A DNA stretch of 64,000 nucleotides from an uncultured Ruminococcus sp. (GTDB taxonomy: Bacteria > Bacillota > Clostridia > Oscillospirales > Ruminococcaceae). Made by a program: the position numbers and the translations under genes. Shown one piece after another: positions 50,426 to 58,262 of this stretch (its first letter is position 1; each line of letters begins with the position of its first letter). The notes beneath the pieces are model-generated. The model made no database searches, was not told the origin of the DNA, and saw only the letters and a program-made list of their open reading frames with translations. The stretch covers positions 186,001 through 250,000 of the forward strand of contig CAKSAK010000003.1 of the NCBI GenBank assembly GCA_934435205.1, given 5' to 3'.

Positions 50426-51427
50426 TTATCCTTTCTTTCGGTGTCGAATAAGTGTAGCAGCAGCGATGACTACTATAAGTCCGCCTGTCGCCGTTGCTGT
50501 CATAAGTATAGAATTTTTGCCTTTTTCATCGTTCTCACTGCTGTCAGGAACGACCTCCTCATAGGTATAAGTTTTTGTTCTTAATACCTTATCTATACAA
50601 GAAGCAATAAGTGCATGACCTTTTTTATTAGGGTGTATATCAAAGTCATTTATGTTGGTCAGTTCCTTGCCGTGACCGCTGAATTCACTAAAAACATCTG
50701 CCACTATATATCTCTCATTGTCTTTTTCGTCAGTGGAGCGTTCTTTGATAATGTTGTTAAGTCTTGAAATTTTATCCTTCGATATACTCTGGAAAACTGC
50801 AGCCGCAGTGAAATTATCAAGCGGGTCATAAAGTGTTTGAACGATTATTTCACCCTTACTTTTAGCTTTAACAGCGTTAATTATATCATCTAGAGTGCTC
50901 GTGAAATTTTTCAGTGCCTTATCCATATCATCAGACATATCCTTCATATCCATTGCAATGCCAATAATATCCTTGGTTTTATCCATCACATCAGACATTG
51001 TGCTTTCAGGAGTAACGCCCAGATCGTTCATGAGAAAATCTATGAAAAGACCAAGAATGTCATTGCCACCTATAGATATAATAACAGCGTCGCTGTCTGC
51101 AAGGTCAGCGTCAAACTCGCCTGCATTTATGTGGTCTAGGAGCTGCTGAGAGGTATCTCCCACCACAGCGGAGTTCACAAGGGTGCAGCCGCCGCAGTTT
51201 TTAAGCTCAGCGTCATATTGGTCATGAAGAAGATTTGCATAAGATGCACAGGAATATCTGTCCTTACTGTAACCCTCAAGACCGTAACCTGCTGCAATAG
51301 AGTCGCCAAGCACAAGCATCTTAGGTGGAACGCTGACTTCATGCTCTATTACCTCAGCAGAGCAGGCAAGAGGCGCAGCACACATCATTACAGTTGCAGT
51401 GAGAAATGCTGTCAATCGTTTGAACAT
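50426..51427 (-). CDS. Secreted SGNH/GDSL hydrolase with C-terminal membrane anchor
   Basis: The 333-residue protein has a signal peptide (MFKRLTAFLTATVMMCAAPLACSA). The SGNH hydrolase domain carries block I VLGDSIAAGYG (nucleophile Ser), block III IGGND and block V DIHPNKKGH. A C-terminal membrane helix with a basic tail (about 307-333) would anchor the enzyme outside the cell. Substrate, an ester of a glycan or lipid, cannot be predicted. It is the first gene of the minus-strand operon and is divergent from an AraC regulator. Confidence 0.9.
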   Translation of the reverse strand: MFKRLTAFLTATVMMCAAPLACSAEVIEHEVSVPPKMLVLGDSIAAGYGLEGYSKDRYSCASYANLLHDQYDAELKNCGGCTLVNSAVVGDTSQQLLDHINAGEFDADLADSDAVIISIGGNDILGLFIDFLMNDLGVTPESTMSDVMDKTKDIIGIAMDMKDMSDDMDKALKNFTSTLDDIINAVKAKSKGEIIVQTLYDPLDNFTAAAVFQSISKDKISRLNNIIKERSTDEKDNERYIVADVFSEFSGHGKELTNINDFDIHPNKKGHALIASCIDKVLRTKTYTYEEVVPDSSENDEKGKNSILMTATATGGLIVVIAAATLIRHRKKG

Positions 51428-51471
51428 CTTATCATCTCCTATATGAATATATTGACTTGGTTATATAATAT

Positions 51472-51500
51472 ATTGTACCACATTCAGGACGAGAGTACAA
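51472..51500 (-). promoter_or_regulatory. Promoter of the GDSL-PIN/NYN-yfcE operon
   Basis: Minus strand: TTGTAC (51500-51495), 17 bases, TACAAT (51477-51472). The two hexamers are mutually complementary (ATTGTA...GTACAA), which might also form an operator. Confidence 0.6.
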
Positions 51501-51518
51501 CATATTTTTTGAAATTTC

Positions 51519-51547
51519 TTGACTTTTTTCGTATGTTGTGATAATAT
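51519..51547 (+). promoter_or_regulatory. Promoter of the AraC-type regulator
   Basis: TTGACT (51519-51524), 17 bases, TAATAT (51542-51547). Its -35 lies only 18 bases from that of the divergent operon. Confidence 0.55.
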
Positions 51548-51590
51548 ATAATAGAAGAATATGAAATCAGTTTGGAAAGCGAGATTTATT

Positions 51591-52421
51591 ATGACTGACT
51601 ATTATTACCCCGTTCTCAGCGATGAAACGAGCCTGCCTTTGTATGTGCTTGGAATCGGTGCGAGAGATAGAGAATTTCATTTTGTAAGAGAAGATGGCTA
51701 TCCTAATCATCAGATAATATACTGCACTCGTGGTCAAGGTCACGTTATATTTGATGGTCATGAGTATGATATAAAGCCGGGGGACGCATTTTACCTGCCA
51801 CCTTCTGTGCCGCATGAGTATTACCCGGTTGGTGATATATGGGAAACCCACTGGATAACCTTTGAGGGCAGGGAAGCAATTGAAATGCTTAAGCATATCA
51901 AGCTTGAGAAGGCTAAAGTGTTTCACATAAATGATATCAATGCTGTTGATGCCATATTTAAGAAGATACTTTATCTTATGAAGACTAATTACTACTACTG
52001 TGGTCACCAGTGTTCGGCATATCTATATCAGTTTCTTATTGAGCTACATAGAGTCGTAAACCTACAAAACGGTAGTCAGGACGGACAAAAGCTCAATCAG
52101 TTGCAGCCTGTAATTGATTATATTGATAAGAATTTCAGAAAAGAACTTACACTTGTGGAGCTTGCTGATCTTATAGACCTTTCACCACAGTATCTTTGCA
52201 GACTTTTCAAGGAGTGTCTTAGTCTAAGACCTTTTGAGTATCTTGCAAGAAAGCGCATACAGCAGGCAAAGTTGCTTTTATTGGAGGATAAGCTTAACAT
52301 CAATGAGATCGCCGCGGAGGTTGGTTATAACGATTGCAGTTATTTTTGTGCGGTGTTCAAAAAGCATGAAATGCTTTCTCCTGCAGAATTTCGTTCTCTT
52401 CATAAAAAAGCTGGTAATTAA
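51591..52421 (+). CDS. AraC family transcriptional regulator with cupin domain
   Basis: The 276-residue regulator has an N-terminal cupin sensor (QIIYCTRGQGHVIFDGHEYD, KPGDAFYLPPSVPHEYY) and two C-terminal helix-turn-helix motifs (LVELADLIDLSPQYLCRLFK and INEIAAEVGYNDCSYFCAVF). Such proteins usually sense a sugar or glycoside. ATG 51591 is preferred over 51561, which would fall almost at the predicted transcription start. It is divergent from the GDSL operon, which is a natural candidate target, and ends at a shared terminator with mnmA. Confidence 0.92.
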   Translation: MTDYYYPVLSDETSLPLYVLGIGARDREFHFVREDGYPNHQIIYCTRGQGHVIFDGHEYDIKPGDAFYLPPSVPHEYYPVGDIWETHWITFEGREAIEMLKHIKLEKAKVFHINDINAVDAIFKKILYLMKTNYYYCGHQCSAYLYQFLIELHRVVNLQNGSQDGQKLNQLQPVIDYIDKNFRKELTLVELADLIDLSPQYLCRLFKECLSLRPFEYLARKRIQQAKLLLLEDKLNINEIAAEVGYNDCSYFCAVFKKHEMLSPAEFRSLHKKAGN

Positions 52422-52430
52422 AAATATGAT

Positions 52431-52463
52431 GCCCCACGGAAATGATCCGTGGGGCTTTTTTTT
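52431..52463. terminator. Bidirectional terminator between araC-type gene and mnmA
   Basis: GCCCCACGGA (52431-52440) pairs with TCCGTGGGGC (52446-52455) around AATGA, followed by eight T residues on the plus strand; the left flank is A-rich. Confidence 0.92.
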
Positions 52464-53534
52464 CTATAATATAGTTCCGCCTCCGATAACGTATTCACCA
52501 TTATAGAAAACCACTGCCTGTCCCTTTGAGATCGCCTTGTGAGGCTCTTTAAATGTCACAAGCACCTTGCCGTCATTCATTGGTGAAACTGTACATTCAG
52601 CGTCCTTTTGATGATAACGTGTCTGAGCAGTGCAGGTTATAGGCTCTGTGAGGGTGTCAAACGGAATAAAGTTTACATCTCCTGCCACAAGGCTGTCACT
52701 GTATACTTCTTCGGCCTTGCCCATAATAAGCCTGTTGTGCTCCATATCCTTTGCAACAACGAAAAGCGGTTCGCTGTATGAAATGCCAACGCCTTTACGC
52801 TGTCCGATAGTGTAGTGGATAAGACCCTTGTGTATGCCAAGCTTTGTGCCGTCAGAAAGAACGATATCTCCCGACTGCTGTTCACCGCAGCGTTTTGTGA
52901 TAAAGCCTGCGTAATCACCGTCAGGGATAAAGCATATATCCTGAGAGTCAGGCTTGTTTGCATTTATAAGCTTGTTTTCTTCTGCGATATCACGGATCTT
53001 ATCCTTGTGCATCTCGCCAACAGGGAAGAGAGTGTGAGCAAGCTGTTCCTGCGTCATGCTGTAAAGCACATAGCTCTGATCCTTTGACCTGTCAGGTGAG
53101 CGTTTCAGAAGCCACCTGCCTGACTTTTCGTCATATTCTCTGGTAGCGTAATGCCCCGTAGCTATGTGGTCAAAACCAAGAAGCTTTGCACGCTCGTAAA
53201 ATTTTGCGAATTTAAGATGTCTGTTGCACTCGATACACGGATTAGGCGTGCCGCCTGCCAGATATGTATCAACAAAATTGTCGATAACATAGTGCTTAAA
53301 ATCATCAGAAAAATTGAATACATGGAAATCAATGCCTAGCTTAAAAGCAACAAAACGTGCGTCCTCTACATCATTTAGAGAACAGCACGTTCTTGTTTTA
53401 TCCAGACCGATGTCCTCATTGCTGTAGAGCCGCATGGTAGCTCCTGCCACTTCATAGCCCTCGTTGAGGAGAAGCTTGACCGACACGGAGCTGTCAACGC
53501 CACCGCTCATTGCCACAAGAACTCTATCAGCCAT
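52464..53534 (-). CDS. mnmA: tRNA-specific 2-thiouridylase MnmA
   Basis: The 356-residue enzyme thiolates U34 of tRNA(Lys, Glu, Gln). It has the PP-loop SGGVDSSV and the two catalytic cysteines in NPCIECNRHLKF and DSQDICFI. Its start overlaps the nifU stop by eight bases. Sulfur is likely supplied by the cysteine desulfurase encoded in the same operon, because no separate Tus relay genes are seen. The coupling of desulfurase, scaffold and MnmA in one transcript is common in Clostridia. Confidence 0.97.
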   Translation of the reverse strand: MADRVLVAMSGGVDSSVSVKLLLNEGYEVAGATMRLYSNEDIGLDKTRTCCSLNDVEDARFVAFKLGIDFHVFNFSDDFKHYVIDNFVDTYLAGGTPNPCIECNRHLKFAKFYERAKLLGFDHIATGHYATREYDEKSGRWLLKRSPDRSKDQSYVLYSMTQEQLAHTLFPVGEMHKDKIRDIAEENKLINANKPDSQDICFIPDGDYAGFITKRCGEQQSGDIVLSDGTKLGIHKGLIHYTIGQRKGVGISYSEPLFVVAKDMEHNRLIMGKAEEVYSDSLVAGDVNFIPFDTLTEPITCTAQTRYHQKDAECTVSPMNDGKVLVTFKEPHKAISKGQAVVFYNGEYVIGGGTIL

Positions 53535-53958
53535 TGCAGTTCTCGCAATCAGGAGCAGACTGCTTACCTACGAACGGAGTTGGGTCGATACCCTGTCTCT
53601 TATAGTAGTCAGAAACAGCGGCTTTCATTGCTTCCTCCGCAAGAACAGAGCAGTGAAGCTTTGCTGGCGGAAGACCGTCAAGAGCTTCAACAACTGCCTT
53701 GTTTGTAAGCTTCAAAGCGTCTTCAAGCTTTTTACCCTTTATCATCTCTGTAGCGATAGAAGATGTAGCAACAGCCGCACCGCAGCCGAAAGTCTTGAAC
53801 TTAACGTCAGTTATAACGCCGTCATTGACCTTGATGTACATTTTCATAATATCTCCGCACTTAGCGTTGCCTACCTCGCCAACGCCGTCAGCGTCCTCTA
53901 TCTCGCCGACATTTCTCGGATGTGCGAAATGATCCATTACCTTTTCGCTGTATATCAT
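53527..53958 (-). CDS. nifU: Fe-S cluster assembly scaffold (NifU/IscU-like)
   Basis: The 143-residue scaffold has the IscU layout with three cluster-binding cysteines in NAKCGD, TFGCGAA and LHCSVLAE, and the Asp adjacent to the first. The C-terminus has an extra CENCNG with two more cysteines, beyond the usual IscU end and typical of the shorter clostridial NifU. It accepts sulfur from NifS and assembles 2Fe-2S/4Fe-4S clusters. It sits between nifS (12-base gap) and mnmA (8-base overlap). Confidence 0.95.
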   Translation of the reverse strand: MIYSEKVMDHFAHPRNVGEIEDADGVGEVGNAKCGDIMKMYIKVNDGVITDVKFKTFGCGAAVATSSIATEMIKGKKLEDALKLTNKAVVEALDGLPPAKLHCSVLAEEAMKAAVSDYYKRQGIDPTPFVGKQSAPDCENCNG

Positions 53959-53970
53959 TTTTTATTCCTC

Positions 53971-55176
53971 CTAGTCAAGTGTATAGTCATGAATATTCTC
54001 AGTTCTGCAAATTCTTTCCCAAAGTGGTGACATGCTTCTCAGGTGCTTTACGATAGGCGGAAGAACCTCAAGAATGTAATCAACATCTTCCTCTGTGTTC
54101 TCGTCATTGATAGAAAGTCTAAGCGAGCCATGTGCTACCTCGTGTGGCAGACCAAGTGAAAGCAGAACGTGTGACGGGTCAAGTGATCCGCTTGTGCAGG
54201 CTGAGCCTGATGAAGCTGCAACGCCTTGAAGATCAAGTGAAAGAAGCAGGCTCTCGCCTTCTACTCCACGAACAGATATATTTACATTTCCTGCAAGTCT
54301 GTGCTCTGTGTCGCCATTAAGTCTTGACTCTGGAATCTTAAGAAGACCCTCGATAAGTCTGTCTCTCATTTTTCTTACACGCTCGTTCTTTGCAGGGATA
54401 TCCTTAACAGCATCAGTGATAGCAACGCCGAGAGCCACGATAGAAGGTACATTCTCGGTACCTGCACGCTTATTTCTCTCCTGCGCTCCACCGTAGATAA
54501 GGTTAGGAAGGTTAATGCCTGTTTTTACATAAAGCGCACCAACGCCCTTTGGAGCATGGAGCTTATGTCCTGAAAGTGAGAGCATATCAATGTTCATATC
54601 TTTAACATTGATGTCAATATTTCCTACCGCCTGAACAGCGTCAGTATGGAACCATACGCCATGCTTGTGGCAAACTTCACCGATCTCAGAGATAGGCTGT
54701 ATAGTACCGATCTCGTTGTTAGCTGTCATTATTGTAACAAGGCAGGTATCCTCACGGATAGCGTCCTCGACCTGCTGTGCAGTAACAAGACCCTTGTCAC
54801 CTACAGGAAGATATGTTACCTCAAAGCCAAGCTTTTCGAGATACTGACAAGTGTGCAGAACCGCATGATGTTCAAAAGCAGTTGTGATAATATGCTTCTT
54901 GCCCTTTTTTTCTCCAAGCTGTGCACAGCCTCTTATAGCCCAGTTATCAGATTCGGAACCACCAGCGGTGAAATAGATCTCGTTGACCTTCGCACCAAGA
55001 GCATTTGCGACTTGTTCCCTTGCTTTAAGAACGGCTTTAGCACATTCCATTCCCAAAGAATATATACTTGACGGATTTCCGTATAGCTCAGTGAAATAAG
55101 GCAGAGCGGCGTCAAGAGCTTTCTGAGATACTCTAGTCGTAGCTGAGTTATCTGCATAGACAAATCTCTTTTCCAA
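53971..55176 (-). CDS. nifS: Cysteine desulfurase (NifS/IscS-like)
   Basis: The 401-residue PLP enzyme converts cysteine to alanine and a protein-bound persulfide. The PLP lysine is Lys205 in SGHKLHAPKG. The catalytic cysteine is Cys327 in SSGSACTSG, on a long flexible loop as in group I desulfurases. It feeds NifU and probably MnmA downstream. The start follows GAAAGG and a promoter at 55213-55241. An iscR-type regulator gene is not present next to it. Confidence 0.96.
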   Translation of the reverse strand: MEKRFVYADNSATTRVSQKALDAALPYFTELYGNPSSIYSLGMECAKAVLKAREQVANALGAKVNEIYFTAGGSESDNWAIRGCAQLGEKKGKKHIITTAFEHHAVLHTCQYLEKLGFEVTYLPVGDKGLVTAQQVEDAIREDTCLVTIMTANNEIGTIQPISEIGEVCHKHGVWFHTDAVQAVGNIDINVKDMNIDMLSLSGHKLHAPKGVGALYVKTGINLPNLIYGGAQERNKRAGTENVPSIVALGVAITDAVKDIPAKNERVRKMRDRLIEGLLKIPESRLNGDTEHRLAGNVNISVRGVEGESLLLSLDLQGVAASSGSACTSGSLDPSHVLLSLGLPHEVAHGSLRLSINDENTEEDVDYILEVLPPIVKHLRSMSPLWERICRTENIHDYTLD

Positions 55177-55212
55177 TTAAATCATACCTTTCATATATAG
55201 ATTTACTATTTT

Positions 55213-55241
55213 ATTATATACTTATTTACTACAAAATGCAA
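55213..55241 (-). promoter_or_regulatory. Promoter of nifS-nifU-mnmA
   Basis: Minus strand: TTGCAT (55241-55236), 17 bases, TATAAT (55218-55213). Confidence 0.75.
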
Positions 55242-55266
55242 GCGATTTCACCGATTTAACAGAAAT

Positions 55267-55710
55267 TTAACTTCTGCTGGATTTCTTTGAGCCCATGACT
55301 GCAAGTTCGTCACAACGTTCGTTTTCCGGATGTCCTGCATGGCCTTTTACCCAATTGAAATTGACCTTATGCACCTCAAGCAGATCAAGCAGCCTTTCCC
55401 AAAGATCACTGTTTAGGGCCTTTTTCTTGTCCGATTTCACCCAGTTGTTGGCACGCCATTTCTTTGCCCAGCCCTTTGTCACAGCGTCGATTATATACTT
55501 TGAGTCGCTGTAAAGCTCCACCTCGCAAGGTTCTTTAAGTGCCGAAAGGGCAGTGATAACAGCAGTTAGCTCCATGCGGTTATTGGTAGTTGAAGGGTCG
55601 CCGCCCCAAAGTTCTTTTGAAGTGTCCTTGTATCTTAGTATCGCACCATATCCTCCCGGACCAGGATTGCCCGAACAAGCACCGTCAGTGAATATTTCTA
55701 TTTTCTTCAT
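55267..55710 (-). CDS. rnhA: Ribonuclease HI
   Basis: The 147-residue enzyme cleaves RNA in RNA-DNA hybrids. The four catalytic acids are in FTDGACSGNPG, NRMELTAV, LYSDSKY and the C-terminal NERCDELA. The basic handle KKWRANNWVKSDKKKALNSDLW is present, which marks the E. coli-like type with full substrate binding. It has its own promoter; no terminator was seen before the nifS promoter downstream. Confidence 0.97.
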   Translation of the reverse strand: MKKIEIFTDGACSGNPGPGGYGAILRYKDTSKELWGGDPSTTNNRMELTAVITALSALKEPCEVELYSDSKYIIDAVTKGWAKKWRANNWVKSDKKKALNSDLWERLLDLLEVHKVNFNWVKGHAGHPENERCDELAVMGSKKSSRS

Positions 55711-55751
55711 TTATTTATCTCCGATTTTGTGATGATTATTATGTAAAACAT

Positions 55752-55780
55752 ATTATACTACATTTCTCTCTTTTTTTCAA
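55752..55780 (-). promoter_or_regulatory. Promoter of rnhA
   Basis: Minus strand: TTGAAA (55780-55775), 17 bases, TATAAT (55757-55752). Confidence 0.75.
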
Positions 55781-55870
55781 GTACCCCAAAGGTTTAATAT
55801 TTTAATATTTATCACTTTTGAAATGTTCAAATTATACAAATGCCTTGAATGTCTTTGTTTAAAATGATAA

Positions 55871-55899
55871 TTGACTTAATGGTCATTAAGCCTTATAAT
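55871..55899 (+). promoter_or_regulatory. Promoter with internal operator for the binding-protein gene
   Basis: TTGACT (55871-55876), 17 bases, TATAAT (55894-55899). The palindrome CTTAATG-GT-CATTAAG (55875-55890) fills the spacer and overlaps the -35, so a bound repressor would block RNA polymerase. Confidence 0.8.
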
Positions 55900-55961
55900 T
55901 AAAAGGTAATATTGAAAATTGAACAGACAGAAAATCATTTGATTCGGAGGTCAATTATTTT

Positions 55962-57377
55962 ATGAAAACCAAGAAGATTCTTGCTTTGGCTGTAGCTCTT
56001 ACATCTGTTTTTGCAGTTGCAGGCTGCGGCTCAACCGGCGACAACAGCTCAAAGGTATCAACAGTAAAGAAAGTTAAGGTCGAGGACACACAGGAGATAG
56101 AGGCTATCCCTGACGACGCTCAGAAAACTATCCGTTGGATGGGTACATATGACCTTAACCCTAACGAGAAAAAGGGCGAGGATAAGTCCGTTGAGATGAC
56201 CCTTTTCAACAACAAGGGTGGTAAAGTTGAGTACACAAGAGTAACTGATAGCGAAAAGTTCGACCAGCTCGCTAGTGCTATCATGGCTCAGCAGAACGTG
56301 CCTGATATCTTCAAGTATGAGTGGATGGCATTTCCTGCACAGGTGCTGAAAGATATGTATCAGCCTGTTGACGATATCGTAAACTTTGACGATCCGCTGT
56401 GGGCTGATGTGAAAACAACGGCCGACAAGTTCGTTATGGGTGGCAAGCATTATGTTGCTCCTATCAGCTTTACAGTCGGCACACTTATGATGTATGATCA
56501 GGACGTTATCGACGCTGAGGGCCTTGACGATCCATATGAGCTTTATCAGAACGGTGAGTGGAATTGGGATAACTGGTATGACATGATGTCAGAGTTTGTT
56601 TCAAATGCTCCTGCTGATGTTGAGAGATTTGGTATAAATGGTTGGTTCCAGACACAGGTCATTCAGCAGACCGGTAAAACAATGGTAAACTATGACGGTG
56701 AGAAGTTCACAAGTAATATAAATGACCCTGATATCGAAAGAGCAGAAGATCTCCTTTATCAGGTTGGTAAGAACAACCTTGTAAACGGCAACTGGCTTGG
56801 CAATGCTAAGCAGGCGCTTAAAGACGGCAACCTGCTGTTCTACTGCATGGGTACATGGGCTATGACTGGAAACAACGGTCCTTCTGACGCTGACACATGG
56901 AGAGTAGTTCCTGTTCCTTCTGACCCTAACACAGATGAAAAGTACATGACATCTGATATGATGGCTTATATGTGGGTAAGAGGTTCAACAGCTAACGAGG
57001 CTGTTAAGTGCTGGTATGAGTGTTGCAGAATGGCTAACACAGATGAAACATACAAGGAAAACGGCAAGGAGAAATTCCTCAACGCCAACCCTAACTGGAC
57101 AGAGGATATGTATCAGGTCATCGTTGACTGCTCATCTTCTGAATACAATCAGGTGTTTGACTACGGCTACGGAATTTCTTCCACAATGTCTGACGACAAT
57201 GCAAACGAAGACGGCAACTGCGTAACAAGAAAGCTTTATGAATACACAAACAAGGCTGACGATAACGGCAAACAGTTCTCATGGACAGAGCTGAGAGAAT
57301 CATACTCCGCAACTGTTGACGCTGAGCTTAAGACTATCAACGACGCTGTTGTTGCATTCAATAAGAAAAATTCATAA
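55962..57377 (+). CDS. Extracellular solute-binding lipoprotein (sugar ABC type)
   Basis: The 471-residue protein has a lipoprotein signal peptide with lipobox VAGC (Cys at about residue 22). A family 1-like periplasmic-binding fold follows, including SVEMTLFNN, AIMAQQNVPDIFKYEW, NGEWNWDNWYDMM and a C-terminal NDAVVAFNKKN. Such proteins deliver sugars or oligosaccharides to ABC permeases. No permease or ATPase gene is adjacent, so the partner must be encoded elsewhere. GGAGG precedes the ATG. Expression looks regulated by the palindrome at 55875-55890. Confidence 0.92.
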   Translation: MKTKKILALAVALTSVFAVAGCGSTGDNSSKVSTVKKVKVEDTQEIEAIPDDAQKTIRWMGTYDLNPNEKKGEDKSVEMTLFNNKGGKVEYTRVTDSEKFDQLASAIMAQQNVPDIFKYEWMAFPAQVLKDMYQPVDDIVNFDDPLWADVKTTADKFVMGGKHYVAPISFTVGTLMMYDQDVIDAEGLDDPYELYQNGEWNWDNWYDMMSEFVSNAPADVERFGINGWFQTQVIQQTGKTMVNYDGEKFTSNINDPDIERAEDLLYQVGKNNLVNGNWLGNAKQALKDGNLLFYCMGTWAMTGNNGPSDADTWRVVPVPSDPNTDEKYMTSDMMAYMWVRGSTANEAVKCWYECCRMANTDETYKENGKEKFLNANPNWTEDMYQVIVDCSSSEYNQVFDYGYGISSTMSDDNANEDGNCVTRKLYEYTNKADDNGKQFSWTELRESYSATVDAELKTINDAVVAFNKKNS

Positions 57378-57386
57378 GAATACTTT

Positions 57387-57420
57387 ACAAGACTTCGAAT
57401 TTATCGGAGTCTTGTTTTTT
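57387..57420 (+). terminator. Terminator of the binding-protein gene
   Basis: ACAAGACTTCGA (57387-57398) pairs with TCGGAGTCTTGT (57404-57415) with one G-U pair, followed by a T-run. Confidence 0.88.
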
Positions 57421-57421
57421 G

Positions 57422-57458
57422 CATAAAAATAAGGCTCTGAGTTTTTGCTCAGAGCCTT
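57422..57458 (-). terminator. Terminator of the trp operon
   Basis: AAGGCTCTGAG (57431-57441) pairs with CTCAGAGCCTT (57448-57458). On the minus strand it is followed by ATTTTTATGC. Confidence 0.82.
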
Positions 57459-57470
57459 GCTTTGTTATAT

Positions 57471-58262
57471 TTAGCTGTCCATACCCTCACGAACAGATTT
57501 GATAAATTTGCCAATATATTCAGGAGCGTCTTTGCCGTGTTCCTCAACAATTTTAACAACAGCACTTCCCATGATAACGCCGTCAGCATATTGGGACATT
57601 TTCTTTGCCTGCTCAGGATTTGAAATGCCAAAGCCAATACAGCAAGGGCAGTGGTCATCATTTCTGATAGGCGCAAGAAGCTCATTGAAGTCTGTTGTTA
57701 TCTCAGAGCGCATACCTGTAACGCCAAGGGAGGATACAACATACAAAAAGCCTTTAGATTTTTCAGCTATCATCTTTACACGCTCGTGTGAAGTTGGTGC
57801 AACGAGAAAGATAGTGTAGATACCATTTTTCTCAGCTTCGCCCTGAAGCTCTTCACGTTCTTCAAAAGGCATATCTGGAACGATAACGCCGTCTATCTGA
57901 GTTTCTTTGCAAAGCTCAAAGAATTTCGCTGTTCCGAACTTGAAGATAGTGTTTATATACATCATCAGAAGCATAGGCTTATCAGTCTGTGTGCGAAGTT
58001 TTCTTACAAGGTCAAATATCTTGTCAAGATTTGTTCCACCACTGAGTGAACGCAGGGAAGCTTTCTGAATAGTTGCACCCTCTGCGATAGGGTCAGAGAA
58101 CGGCACTCCTATCTCGATAATGTCAGAACCATTCTTATACATTTCAAGAACGCACTTTTCTGTTGTATCCATATCAGGGTCGCCTGCGGTGATAAATGTC
58201 ACAAGCGCCTTTTTGTTTTCTGCTTTAAGCTTTTCAAAGCAAGCGTCTATCCTATTCTTCAT
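57471..58262 (-). CDS. trpA: Tryptophan synthase alpha chain
   Basis: The 263-residue TIM barrel cleaves indole-3-glycerol phosphate and passes indole to TrpB. The conserved FITAGDPDMDTTEKCVLEM, EIGVPFSDPIAEGATIQKAS (catalytic acids) and GFGISNPEQAKKM are present. Its start overlaps the end of trpB by 11 bases, so translation is coupled and equal amounts of both subunits are expected. Last gene of the operon. Confidence 0.97.
   Translation of the reverse strand: MKNRIDACFEKLKAENKKALVTFITAGDPDMDTTEKCVLEMYKNGSDIIEIGVPFSDPIAEGATIQKASLRSLSGGTNLDKIFDLVRKLRTQTDKPMLLMMYINTIFKFGTAKFFELCKETQIDGVIVPDMPFEEREELQGEAEKNGIYTIFLVAPTSHERVKMIAEKSKGFLYVVSSLGVTGMRSEITTDFNELLAPIRNDDHCPCCIGFGISNPEQAKKMSQYADGVIMGSAVVKIVEEHGKDAPEYIGKFIKSVREGMDS

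Noticed and set aside
53971..55176. The nifS gene as part of a nitrogen-fixation or defence (dnd-type) island
   Set aside because: Its partners are nifU and mnmA, the normal housekeeping Fe-S and tRNA-thiolation set; no nif structural or dnd genes are present.
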